Source: Dryas octopetala
Lineage: Eukaryota; Streptophyta; Magnoliopsida; Rosales; Rosaceae
DNA: 64,000 nt
NCBI GenBank assembly: GCA_963921425.1
Contig: OY992833.1
Coordinates: 13,495,738-13,559,737, forward strand
Reading direction: 5' to 3'
In this document: positions 11,028-22,499 of the stretch, in pieces
Layout of the letters: each line of letters opens with the position of its first letter
Numbering within the stretch: position 1 is the stretch's first letter
Notes under the pieces: generated by a model
Database searches by the model: none
What the model saw: only the letters and a program-made list of their open reading frames with translations
Told to the model about the DNA's origin: nothing
Program-made: the position numbers and the translations under genes

Positions 11028-12483
11028 TATCGTTAAACACGCAAGGCTACATCTAAATGAGGCTTTCTTGGCTCTTGCATAAATTTGCTAAGTATATGCA
11101 CATAATGCATGATGTCAGGCCTTGTGATTGTAAGATAAATAAGGCGACCCACTAACCTTCTATATCGAGATGGGTCATGCAATAAATCTCCTACATCGGA
11201 TGAGAGTTTTAAATTTTGTTTTTTGGAAAAGTAGCAGGCTGACAATCCTGGATGCCCATATCCTTAAGAATATCCAATATATATTTCCTCTATGAGATGA
11301 AGATGTCCTTTTTTTTATCGTGAGACCTCTATTCCCAAGAAATACTTTAAGTCAAGATTCTTGATCTGGAAACAAGTGTTAAGAAAGCGTTTAAGATTCT
11401 TAATGGCAATCAGATCATTTCCTGCAAATAGAATGTGGTCGACATAAATTAATAGGGTTGTAAATGACTTGCTATTTTTGCATGTGAAGAGAGAATAGTA
11501 AGTTTTCGATTGAGAATATCCTGTAGCTTGTATAATCTTAGCAAATTTGGAAAACCATTGTCGAGATATTTGTTTTAAACCATATCAGGATTTGTTCATG
11601 CAACATACAAAATGCTCCCCCTGCAGGTGGTGGCAACATGTAAATTTCTTCAGTGAGATCGCTATGGAGGAAGGCATTTTGGACATTTATATAGTTGATG
11701 AAGGGACCAACCCTTGGCAGCTGCAAGGGCTAAGGGCAGTGGACAGAAACCAGCTTGGCAGTGGAAGAAAACTTGTCTTGATATCTATGTCTTTTGTTTG
11801 GGTGTAGCCCTTAGCAACCAAACGAGCTTTGTAACACTCGATGCTACTATCATGCTTGATTTTATAGACTCATTTACAACTAATGAGCTCTTTTCTAGGG
11901 GGAAGATGAGTGAGATTCAAAGTATTGTTTACTTCCAAAGCCTCAATGTCCGAGTTCATAATTTACTGTCAGTGACTCAGTGAGGATCTTTAACAACCTA
12001 TGAAAAATTGTTAAATTCCACATTCCTAGAAATATTGGCAACAAAAGAATGATGGGAAGGAGAAAGTCGATGATATGAAATATAGTGGGAAAGAGGAAGA
12101 CATGTACCTTTTGTAGAACAAGACAACGAATCCGGCAAAGGGGCTGGAGAAGGCATCATGACATAGGAACCAAAATAGTTATTTAAGTAGACAGGTATAG
12201 TTTTGACATGTTCAGAATGGAGTGTGGGTAGTGGCATTGATTGTGAGGATTCGGGTGGTGATGGTGCAATGATTGGTGTGGGCAAAGGCTCATCACATTG
12301 AGAAATATAAGGTGTAGTGGCAACCACAGGAATTGGAGAAAAATCAACAAGTGGAGTGATAAAGACCATGCTTGTGTTTGGGACTAAATGAGACTCAACG
12401 GAAGTGGGGTGATCGAGACAATGGTAACACGTGAGTGGATGGAGAAAATATAAAGGTCGACTCAAAAGGAAATTACTCCTCAT
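11028..12483 (-). pseudogene. Ty1/copia reverse transcriptase and linker, decayed
   Basis: On the minus strand the linker before the reverse transcriptase comes first, with PLSHYISYHRLSPSHHSFVA near 12,030-12,100. Next come the INYINVQNAFLHSDLTEEIYM block (about 11,640-11,700), the YVDHILFAGND catalytic-strand region (the usual D-D pair is now DH; about 11,430-11,460), DLKYFLGIEV, and finally [20 protein letters not shown] and ARPDIMYYV-like text (11,033-11,245). Stops and frameshifts divide it. Gag, protease and integrase are absent, so the element is truncated at about 12.49 kb. Its RNase H continues at 9,357 beyond the CACTA-containing insertion. Confidence 0.85.
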
Positions 12484-12539
12484 TGTACAACAACAAATAG
12501 AAAGAAAAAAACTTTACCAACCACAACACAACTTGAAAA

Positions 12540-13240
12540 AAATTAATAAAATACTTTAGTCATTTTATTATCATTGGAATCATTCAAATGCTTAATTTAT
12601 CGAAAACAATATTTCTCTCCTAATCCCATGTATATATATATATATGTAGAGTACCTTTAGCTGAAGATTGAATTCCTTTATCTAGCTCCTTCTCGAATGT
12701 CCCATTAAGAAAGTCCCTCTTGGTATTGATGAAATCAATAGTACCGTCTTCGAACCCTAGAAATGCCATAACTCTATCTCCTTCGAACCCTGAGACTGAT
12801 CTAACCCTACTTCACCGGAGACTGAACTACCTGAGCCTGAGACGAAAACCCATTGCAAACACCTATCAATAGAACCACGTATAACAAAATGCTCTCCTAA
12901 TCCTATGTATACATATTTGATTTCATAAATCCTCATATGACTCCTGTCCCAAAATGATAATTACTGCGTATAACAAAATTCTCTCCTAATTCTATGTATA
13001 CATATTTGATTTCATAAACCCTCATATGACTCCCAGCCCAAAATGATAATTACTGAAGAGGCGAGTATTTGTCCACCAACATTGCACGCACTCCGTCCTT
13101 TGATGATTCGTATAAGCTCAACTTTTAGTTGCTGCAGCTCCTGGCTGCGTATTGCGAGATCATAATACTTCAGAGTTCTTAGTCAACAATCTTTTCATAA
13201 GCTCATTATTTTCATTGTAATTCCTGGTAAAAACCTGGAT
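12540..13240. other. Array copy B, upstream part
   Basis: About 12,550-12,660 matches 19,960-20,060 (shared GGAATCATTCAAATGCTT). A segment of about 70 bp with ATGACTCC...CCCAAAATGATAATTACTG occurs twice here (about 12,930 and 13,022) and is homologous to the B3-tail region at 21,090-21,145. No intact frame is present. It is noncoding relic sequence of the array. Confidence 0.5.
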
Positions 13241-13480
13241 TGATGTTCCAAAGGTCAATTCTTGTTCGATTGGTCCACGAATGTGCTACAAAAAAGGCAA
13301 CTGATCGAAGCTCATGAAGATCATAAGATAGGGAAAAATTAGGCAGCATACTAGGGATGTGTTTTTCAGAAGGTCCCGAAGTCTAAATAGACTTGTAAAC
13401 GGCCCAAATGAAAACTTGTTTCTTTAATCTGATAAAAGGAGGTATAAGATCAAACCAAAGAGTTATCATCATATACCAAT
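13241..13480 (+). pseudogene. RNA polymerase IV/V subunit 7-like fragment, copy B
   Basis: The plus strand reads FQRSILVRLVHECATKKATD, then a frameshifted RQHTRDVFF-like block, then NGPNENLFL. These correspond to the N-terminal RNP-like and middle parts of the plant NRPD7/NRPE7 family (relatives of Rpb7, a stalk subunit of RNA polymerases IV/V in RNA-directed DNA methylation). About 100 bp present in copy C are missing here. Stops and frameshifts show it is dead. It lies next to B3-derived sequence, as in copy C. Assignment comes from recalled family sequence and needs a protein search. Confidence 0.6.
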
Positions 13481-13788
13481 TCAGTTTGTTTCCTTTTAAG
13501 ATTAAAAAGTCAAAACCATTATAACATTGTTATATGTTCAGATTCTTGTGTCATATATATACTATCAGATACAGACACAATGACCAAATATATATAACAA
13601 TACAAGTCAATAGAGAACATAATTTATATGATACTAAAAGCTGAGTTTAATATGAATTCACACCCTAATTCTAACAGCTAGAGGGGTCACCAGACTAAGA
13701 TCAATGTCATTACAAAACCATTTGGTCCATTAAGAGAGCGATGGAGTCGTCGTCTTCAAGATTCTCTAGTATGTGAATGAGAGAGGGT

Positions 13789-13816
13789 GATGGAGATGGA
13801 GATGGAGATGGAGATG
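13789..13816. repeat. (GATGGA)n short tandem repeat
   Basis: Four to five copies of a GATGGA hexamer. Confidence 0.9.
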
Positions 13817-13859
13817 GAGTCGTTTCAAGTTAGCTATTTTCTTTAATTGATGTGCTAAT

Positions 13860-16800
13860 TAGAGTGTGTGAAAGTGAGGAGAGAGAGAGTGTTTTCGTTT
13901 TAATTTAAAACTGATTTTAAATTTCAAAATATCTTGGTTGTAAAAACACAAAACTGCCTTCACTTCACACATTCATAAAATCTGAACCGTAGCTCCGATT
14001 CATGAACAGTTCTCGTCTACGGGCTTGAGACCTATCCAACAAGTCCAAGTTCGAAACCAAAAGCCCAATAAAACACAAGGTCAACTTTTGGGTCAAACTA
14101 ATTTAAAACAAAAATAAAAACTTAACCCAAAATGTTTTGTTTATCAAATAAACTTCACAAAAATAATTAAATAAAATCCCCAATCAAAATACGAGGTTTG
14201 GAGTTTTGACATGTTATTTGTCTACCTCAAGTACAAGGTTATCAAGTTTTAGTATGAATTGGAAGTAGTAAGTTGTCGTATTCAAGAGATTGGATTGAGA
14301 CTTCAACCACAAACTAGATTGATAAACAATGAACAAGTGTATATATATAATATGCAAAGCCACGGCTAAGCATCATAGTATGTGCAAATATGTAGTGTTG
14401 AGTTGTTTGGTTAATTGATGATAAGTGACAATAAATTTTGAAAATTAAGGACAAAAAAGTTTAAAGGCAAATTAAAGTGCAAACAAATTCAACTACAAGT
14501 TAAGTTTGATGATAATAAGGGATTTGGGGTTTACACTAACCCTTTCATATAACAAACAATGCAATTAGTGATTATGTCAAATTAGATATATTAGATTCTC
14601 TCCTAACCCCCAATCAAGGTGAATTAAGACACATCATCTTTCATGTTATCAACTACCCCAACCAAGGTGATAGCTAACTAACTACCTAAGATTAATGTCA
14701 TAGCAAACCCTAGGTACATAAAGTTCTATGGGATGAGGAATTCAAGCAATTAAAACAATATATCCAACCAAGATGTTTTTAAATTATCATGCTCTTATGT
14801 AACATGCTTTAGAAACTAAAGGTTACCAATCTCCAATTTTTACATGACAACATTTCTTATATGTACAAGTGATAAATTCACACATACGAGTCATGATTTT
14901 TAAACTAGCATAAGAGCATATATATCCAAAATGACATTTATATCACAAATTACAAAGTCATTACATGGTTGTTCTAGGGCTACATCTCTAACCCCAAATC
15001 AAGAAACTACTTCCTAGCCATAAAAAGTACAAACAACATCACATTATGGAACATAAATGAAAGAAAGAGTAAAAGGAGAAGACTACATGATGAAACTAAG
15101 CCTCCAAGGTGTTTTCAGTCCTCCAAGGATGCTCAAAGTGACTTCATGCCCCAAGTTCCTCCAAGCTCCTCTTGTCATGATGTTGATGATGTATTTCAAA
15201 AATATGAAGAGGATGGTTGATGGATGGTGATGGTGTTTGGCTTCTACGAGAGGAAGAGATGATGGAATGGATGAGTGTTAAGAGATAAGTGAAGTTGGAG
15301 AGAATGGAGAGAGGAGATTTCGGTCAAGGAGAGAGAGTTATGGTTTTGGTGAGTTTTTATGTCTAGAATATGTTGCTAGGATTAAAAGGAAATGAAGGGA
15401 TAAGCTAGGTTTGGTGAATTCAAAAATGAGAATATTTCATTTTATCTCTCTATGGATGATCCTTGAGGGAAGTGGAGATAGATGCATGGATGCCCAATTT
15501 GCTTCATTTGGAGCCTTCACAAAGTGGTTTCTGAATTTTGCTTAGAATGAGCGGACAAAAGGAAAGGAAAGAGAGCATGTGATAAGCAATTACCCAAAAT
15601 GGAAAGATGCCTTGGAACCACTTTGTCCTTTTGTTGACATGATTTCTGAGCTATCTTTGAAGTGTGATTTGGATATCTTAACCAACCCATAAAATTGCAT
15701 ATTATATATCAATGAAAAACTCTGCGCCATGTCTTCTTTCCAACCATATATCATATGATCCAATCCAAGACCGGACCAAAACGTTATGTCCCCAACACTC
15801 TAGCTGACTCATTTCTTTTCGGGTGCAATTCTAGGCAGAGTTTGAATTTCAAAAATGAACACCGTAGAAGTCTTCAATTGTCATGAAATTTAACCTGAGA
15901 AAACTTCAAGATGTTAGCTTTCATATCCAATTGGATTCAAGTAAAATTCTATTAAGGAGAATAAATGGTGCAATTTCTCATTTTATTGCTTGGAAGCAAA
16001 AAACACAAAACTAAATAAAATTTAAAACTTTTATTCAAATGAATTTACAAAAACTAAGTAAGAGAAATATAAAAGGATGTGAATTCATGAACATATGAAA
16101 TATTCCCAAACTTAGATTTGGCACGTCCTCGAGCAAACAAAACACACAATAAAGAAAAACAATTGAAAAATACAAGATAGGGCTATGAATTTCATAAGTA
16201 CAAAATATTTCCTACATTTTCCTCTAGTGCTAATAACAAGGCATGAAACACAAGCTTGAGTGAGTGTGTGCACTATAAATCATATGTTAATTCAATGCAT
16301 TCACAAGATATGCAATTCAAATTTAGATAACCAAACACTTATTAGAATGCTCTTTATTTTTCACACTAGTGTTTAATGGTTTGTGTATGCACTCAAAGAA
16401 TTATTGTGCACATGCCTCTATATGTTTGCTTCTCAATCTCATCTCCATTAGTCATGCACAAAATATCTTGGGTCAAAAAGACTTTTATTATGTTGTAATG
16501 AGGCTTAGGGTGAAGGGTTAAAGAAATGAAAGGAAAAGTTATCACAAATTCCAAGCAAACATAATGAGCAATTCTCTTGTTGAAATTTAAGAACTTTAAG
16601 GACTCTAAGATGCTTCCCAAAACTCAAACGCTCTAACCATTTCCCCAAACTTAAACTAAAACCACTATTTATTTCTTCAATGAAACTTTCTTTTTGGACT
16701 TTTTCTTTTCTTTCTTTTGTTCTTGTTTTTGTTTTCTTCTTCTTCTTTTTTTTTTTTTTCTTCGCATACATATATAGAGCACCCCAAAACCCTCAAACTT

Positions 16801-16960
16801 ATTTCTTTGCAAGCTCCTTAATTAACATAACTCAATCTCACATTACTCACTAGTTAGCTAGGAAAAGGTAAGACTAGTGTTTAAGCAAAATGGTAAGACA
16901 TTTATGGTATGCTAACATAAAGGCACAAAATGACAATCTAATGGATATAACATATTTAGG
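13860..16960 (-). mobile_element. Probable Tat/Ogre-like Ty3 retroelement remnant, noncoding part
   Basis: No long frame is present. Near 16,103-16,140 the minus strand carries GCTCGAGGACGTGCCAAATC followed by TAAGTTTGGGAA. A text of this kind (GAGGAC...AAGTTTGGGG) is characteristic of the region downstream of the polyprotein in plant Tat/Ogre-type LTR elements. The flanks are AT-rich, unlike the duplicated array, and they separate copy B from the inverted copy. LTRs, primer-binding site and exact limits were not resolved. The assignment is from one signature only. Confidence 0.4.
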
Positions 16961-17177
16961 GATCATGCTCATTTGGTCATGGTGGATTCCTAATGCGTAG
17001 ATCATTTCCAAGATGCATTCATTCTTGACAAAAAGTTTTGAGAGATATTAAGCAATTTCTAGAGATGCAATATACACAAGATTGTATATTGCATGGTGGT
17101 TTCACGCAGCTATATATATATGTTGTAGAAAATAACTTGCATGTCTCCGTGATAGGGACATGCTGGTGTCACGGCAG

Positions 17178-17198
17178 AGAGAGAAAGAGAGAAGAAGG

Positions 17199-17238
<40 letters not shown>

Positions 17239-17250
17239 AAAAAAAAAAAG
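17178..17250. repeat. (GA)n and purine-rich microsatellite
   Basis: GA dinucleotides at about 17,200-17,235 pass into GAAAGAAAAAAA. The low-complexity frames across it have no biological support. Confidence 0.95.
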
Positions 17251-17559
17251 AAATAGAGCCAATGAGAGAGGGTGGAGATGCCACATCTCCCTATCCCAAT
17301 GATAGGGAAGTTTCTCTCATATGTTATATATGCAGCATACTTTCTTTCAATAAAAAAAAGTATTGGAATTGTTATTTGTGGTTTTGGCTATCTTGATATT
17401 ATATGGTTTTTGTTAAAGTTTGTTAAAAATGAGCTTTAATTCATAAGATTTTACATATATCATTATTTTTAGGGAGATTATAGTATAATTATACTTAGAA
17501 AAAAAAATTGTCTAAGCCTTTAAGGTAGTATTATAGCTAGCCCCCATTCTAAAATTCCT

Positions 17560-17690
17560 GGTTCCGCCCTTGTACGCAATCTCATTTTATGTAAATAGTC
17601 CTACTTATAATCCCACACGAGCACTTTCTTGTATATTAATTTATATATCAAGAAAATTATTAGTTTAAAAATTTCTTTTCGAAGCTAGTT

Positions 17691-17723
<33 letters not shown>

Positions 17724-18720
17724 TGATTGAAAAGCCTCAAGCCCACTTAATATTTTGCCAAGAAGAAACATCAGAATGGAGGATAGAAAGAAGCCAATCG
17801 GCTACTTGTCCACAAAGACCAAAGTACAGTCACAATCCAAAGCAAAATGAGCCAAATTGTGTGTCACCTAATTACAAGAATGGGGAAGAAAGCTAAAAGA
17901 AGGAAAAACAAGGGATGACATTAAAACTACTTTAGCCTCCTCCACCAATTCTCCGTCTGCTAAGAGACTCGCAAAGATCAATTCAAGGACTATCTCAAGG
18001 GCATCAATATCGATCAACTACCATATGTAGAAATCCGTCTCAGTGGCTATTAGTAATAGTCATTTTTATATTATAACATAAGTAGATGTGAATTCATAAG
18101 CTTAAATTTTATGTTTTATGTTGGTTTCATTAATTTTTAACATGTTTATGCAATTTCAAATTAAATTTCATAACACAACAAAATAACTTTTAAAGATGAA
18201 CATAAGTATGTAGTTTTTTCTATAGAAATTCTTAAATTGGAAGCTACATAAGTATGTAGTTTTTTAAAATTGTAAATTGAAAAATGAAATGCACCAACAG
18301 AGACGGACATTAACATCAAATGACAAATCTTATTATCTAGCTAGTATTTTGTGTCTTCCATTATCATATCATTACCAACTTCATTAATCAAACATTCATT
18401 TTATGTGATAAATTGTACAAAATCATGCACAATTTTATGCATTTTGAGCTAGCCTTCTAATATTCTTGAGATCGAACAAGCTTTTGAAAATCTTGTAAGA
18501 AAGACCACATTGCTAATCTTTTATTAATTTTTCTATGGAACATTGGCCAAAAAAAAAAAAATCTACTTTAGAACATGTGCAAGGAAATTTCCTATTCCAT
18601 ACCTTTAGTCATACATTTTTTTTTTTTGCTAAGAAATCATATTTTCTTTTATGCATAAGAATAATTTCTTTTTTGGGCTAATATAAGCTCGACTTTCTCT
18701 CTCTCTCTCTCTCACTCTGG
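17560..18720 (-). other. Inverted partial copy of the duplicated unit
   Basis: Read on the minus strand this block follows the order seen at about 6.0-7.55 kb. First comes GGTATGGAATAGGAAATTTC (complement near 18,580-18,600, as at 22,680). Then comes a LINE 3'-end relic near 17,720-17,790, the complement of 19,320-19,360, and then the tail text near 17,570-17,640. This is a segment of the same array in reverse orientation. It contains no intact gene. Confidence 0.55.
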
Positions 18721-18879
18721 AAGAGAAAAATGAAATGAGAAATGAGAAATGAGAAATGAGATAGAGCTCAAGTCTTTATATAGTTTTTCATCATCTCTTC
18801 GTCGTTGGCGGGTTCTGTTATTCTGTTTGAAAATACTTTGCCTTCTAATTTTCACAATTGGCTTTTTGGAATTTTCTGC

Positions 18880-19352
18880 CACTATGGCATGGATGGCACC
18901 CTGTTTATTTTAAATAATGTAGTGGTTGAGAGTGATTCCTAGCTTTGAGGTGGTCCATGAAGGCTAAGCTTTTAATTCCTCCTTTATTTATGCAGTAGTG
19001 CTAGATATCCCACATTTTTATACTACAATTTTATACCACCTTATGTGGCAACTTACATGACATTCATACATTGGACACTAAAAAGTAAAAATAAAAACCC
19101 AAAAAGGAAAAGAAAAATTATTTCCAATAAAATAATGACACGTAAGATAGTATAAAAATATGGTATAAGAATGTAGTAAGTATAACATTATTCTTATTTA
19201 TGTTCTTTTTAGCTTTCATTATCTTGTAATAAGGTAGCACACAAATGGGCTCGTTTCTTTGGATTGTGACTATGCTTTGGTTTGGGTGGAGGAAAGCTGG
19301 ATTAGCTTCTTCACACCCTCCATTTGGCAAAAAAATTAGTGCATAAATTGGC
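18880..19352 (+). pseudogene. LINE RNase H fragment, second copy, split by a MITE
   Basis: VVESDS, SFHYL, and a CDYALVWVEESWISFF-like end are visible in separated frames. They are homologous to the fragment at 6.97-7.33 kb. A 201-bp MITE (18,993-19,193) interrupts it. It is decayed beyond function. Confidence 0.55.
18993..19193. mobile_element. Mutator-like MITE with 9-bp TSD
   Basis: TTATTTATG is duplicated at 18,984-18,992 and 19,194-19,202. The 201-bp element between has imperfect terminal inverted repeats of over 50 bp: left CAGTAGTGCTAGATATCCCA, right end on the other strand GAATAATGTTATACTTACTA, converging to ACATT.TTATAC and CTTA.GTG.CA. The 9-bp duplication fits the Mutator superfamily. 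A partial relative lies at 26,692-26,790. Confidence 0.8.
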
Positions 19353-20985
19353 TCGAGGCCTTTCAATAAAAAATATATAAATATATGCATGCAAATTTGG
19401 AAAAGAAAATTTTAATCCATTAATTTTCTTGGTGTACAAATATACAAGAAAGTGCATGAGCGGGATTATGTTCAAGCCATTTACATAAAACGATTAAGAC
19501 TGCGTGCATGGCCTTGTACGTACATGCATGCCCATGTACGTGTTAAAATTGCAAGCTTTTTTGGTCTTAATATACGTCAAGTTAATGTGTTATTGAAATA
19601 GATATTAGTTAATTTTCCTAATATATTGCCAATAACCATTAAGGATAACGTCTGGTCTCCTTTTGTTCGAGTACATAGGTTTTTGAGTTCAAAACTCATG
19701 AACACTAATTGATTAATAAAAATTAATAAAAAAAACTTTTCAAATATAATTTGAATTGTAAAATTCAATAAATTTATGGTTACAATAAAAAATATATTTA
19801 AAATAATTAATTAATATTCTTGAAGTACTATTGGATTACTGAATATTTTTGTGCGTGCCGAATTTGTGTGTTGGAATTTCCAATAGGTTTAATTCTTTAC
19901 ATAACAAGTCTCTAGATCACCTTCTATTTTTTATTTTGTTTTTAAATTCCCTCAAAAAGTCAAAAACATTTCAATGGTATTTTTATTATCTTTGGAATCA
20001 TTCAAATGCTTTATCGGAAACATAATTTCTCTCATAATCCTATGTCTATATATGTATAGCAAAATTCTCTTGCAGAATGTTTATTCTTTAACTAAAGAAC
20101 GGATCAACGTGCGTCTTTTTATAATTCTTTTTTTTTTTTGCCATTTTATATCATATTCTTGAAAATGGTCAATATTTTGTGATATAGGCCGCAATATTAT
20201 AGGATATAAAATCAGCGTTCGAGGTTATATATATATATATATATATATATTATGTCTACTTAACCTAAAATCTAACTTAAAAATGGGAGGCAAAATCCCG
20301 AGAGTTAAAATAGAAGAATGGGTCTCCATTGACGATTTATACACTAATTAAAATATCAAATCATGCCAAGAATACAATCCAAAGGTGAAAAACAAAACCA
20401 TAAAATATACGCGGATGTCTTCCATATTTTTCACAATGAAAGAGATCGATATCCCTAGCTCCTTGTTAATAATTAATACCATTTATCCTCTCTCTTTTTT
20501 TTTTGGCCAAAAATACCATTTATCCTCTAGCTAGATCATCCATTATTTAACAAAATAAGCAATGGGTATACATGCAGACTTTAGTCCCCAAGAAGACATC
20601 AACATTGTCCAAAATGAAAATAGTGAACAGCAAATCCAAAATCGGATTTAGCTTTTGATGAAGACAAATAGAACTTGACCATGCAATTTCATAGCACGGT
20701 CTTACTACTAATCATTAATTTGAAGTATACATATTTTCATTGTATATATATGTTGAAATTTTCATATCCTAAATTTTTTTAAGATAATAGATACAACAAG
20801 CTAGAGTGATAAACTTATCTAGGTACAAAAAGCTTAATTTCGTGCTCTAGAGTTGAATCCACGCATTAATCTGATAAGTTGCTAATCATCCGATTGTTGA
20901 GTCACAGCTGAAACCTCCATTGCATATCGAACATACTGAAAGAAATTAAAACTAGACAAAAAAGTAGAAGTTTTCACGGGACATC
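19353..20985. other. Noncoding array spacer
   Basis: About 19,420-19,620 is the shared tail of the unit. About 19,960-20,060 repeats the start of copy B (12,550-12,660). A TA run sits at 20,226-20,252. No gene is supported in these bases. Confidence 0.5.
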
Positions 20986-21135
20986 CTGGTGAGATAGATG
21001 ATTCATCATTCAACATAGCACTACAACTCATGAGACCGAACAACTCTGCTTGAAACAGTTTCTAACATATATGCATAATTTGGCTTCATAAACCCTCATA
21101 TATATATATGACTGCAGAGCCTTTCCCAAAGCTAA
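20986..21135 (-). pseudogene. B3/REM-tail relic, array copy C
   Basis: The text is homologous to 3,815-3,940 (copy A), including CAACATAGCACTACAACTCA and GACTGCAGAGCCTTTCCCAA. On the minus strand this corresponds to the region just downstream of the B3 core in copy A. The B3 core itself is absent here. It sits directly in front of the plus-strand polymerase subunit fragment. It is dead relic sequence. Confidence 0.5.
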
Positions 21136-21194
21136 TAATTACTGATGAGCGAGTATTTGTCTACCTCATTGCATGCATGCACTCCGTCCTGGAC

Positions 21195-21515
21195 AGTTCC
21201 ACTAGCTGCAATGTTGTAATCCAAAGGTTGATTTCTCAGATGGATTCATGCTCCAAAGGTGAAGTCCTTTCCGGCTGCTGGCGATTTTTAGACACACTGG
21301 AGATGTGTTGTTTTCAGTGCCATCACCTTCAAGATTTTCCAGGGAGAGAGTTTGGAGGGGGTTGTTCAGAAGGTGTTAAAGCATGGTAAAGTCTTGAGAT
21401 GCGGACCAACTGAAAACTTATTTCTCCCTGCTGAGAGTAATGCCGGATTACGAGTACGTGCCCTGGAACACTGGAAGTAAGTTTTTGTGTTATGAACTCA
21501 CTTTTAACAGAAAGA
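21195..21515 (+). pseudogene. RNA polymerase IV/V subunit 7-like fragment, copy C
   Basis: The plus strand contains, over three frames, RHTGDVLFS, ITFKIFQGESLEGVVQKVLK followed by HGKVLRCGPTENLFL, and then MPDYEYVP. This order matches the centre of plant NRPD7/NRPE7 proteins (Rpb7-like stalk subunits of RNA polymerases IV and V). The part includes the start of the S1/OB domain. At least two indels shift the frame, so it is a pseudogene; only about 70 residues are recognisable. The neighbouring B3-tail relic is on the opposite strand. A more decayed version of the same fragment is at 13.24-13.48 kb. A protein search should confirm the subunit type. Confidence 0.72.
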
Positions 21516-22165
21516 GATGAACTTAGTTATATGTTCAGATGCTATATGTATACTATCAGTTACAGATACAGTCACCAAATAACCAATAGAAGTCAATATA
21601 AAGCAGAATTTATTGGATACTAAATGTTGAGTTTGACATGAATTCATACCCAAATTCTCACAGCCAGAGGGGTCACCAAATTAAAATCAATTTCATTACA
21701 AAACGATTTCTAATGACAATAAGTGAAAAAAAATTATATGTAGATCAGATATGAGATAACAAACTTTATATGTGGAAATTACATCAAGAAACCAATTCAA
21801 GAAAAAAAAAAAGTGTCAAATAGATTGTCAACAATGACCTACTTGGTTTCTAGATCTGGATCCGAACAAGAAATACACAAATTAAGATGATTTACAATTA
21901 GGAAAAGATCACCATTAACTTATCCATTAAAAAGATCAGAATACCACAATACAGACATATAATACATCAACTAATTAAAGTGGTTGGGATTGGATCTCAA
22001 TTAATATCTCAGTCCCCAAACAAACTTTCTAGTATGAGCGGTGTGCTTGACCTACATATATAGAACATGAGTGTGTATATATATACAAATCGAACAAAAA
22101 TTAGTCAATAATCAGAACTATGATCGATCTACTAAGAGGGAATACAAGAATAATAATATATATAC

Positions 22166-22362
22166 CTCTGGTAAATCATTGATCCGATGTTTTGAAGTTT
22201 AAGATCTCAAGAACAAGATCTCATCTTCCTCTTCATCTTGGTCTTCAGACACCTGAGAAATCTTCAACATTTTCTCAAGAAAAAGCGAAATTGCAATTAG
22301 TAGTAAGAGATGGAGAGTATGCCAGGCTTGTGAACATAACACAGTCTTTAAGTCATTTTATA
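22166..22362 (-). pseudogene. Array copy C: TATA box and leader exon
   Basis: A TATAAAA box (22,356-22,362) precedes a leader whose ATG opens the acidic frame MLKISQVSEDQDEEEDEI before a stop. A splice donor (AGAG then GTATAT) follows at 22,165. It is homologous to the leaders at 0.7, 5.1 and 26.0 kb. The leader frame is the cleanest of the four copies. No intact downstream gene is attached. Confidence 0.5.
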
Positions 22363-22499
22363 GATCAAGTGGAGCATTCTAGAAGGGTGGTTTTGAAAAA
22401 CCAATGGACTACAAGTCTGGAATCTGGTTTTAGGTTTTGATATGTATGGGAAGTGGTTGGCTAGCTCCACCTAAGTGCTGACCTGTTAGCTCTATCCTT

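Noticed and set aside
11998..12483. 161-codon minus-strand frame as a novel Pro/Ser-rich protein
   Set aside because: Its C-terminal half matches the linker that precedes the copia reverse transcriptase, so it is part of the copia relic.
16505..16771. Lys-rich frame ending in a poly-Lys start
   Set aside because: Caused by a T/C-rich tract; it overlaps retroelement remnant sequence and shows no family signature.
17038..17284. Frames over the GA microsatellite
   Set aside because: Repeated Arg/Glu or Ser/Leu residues come only from the dinucleotide repeat.
20226..20252. (TA)n run as a regulatory or boundary element
   Set aside because: Simple dinucleotide repeats of this kind occur at several places in the window without consistent context.
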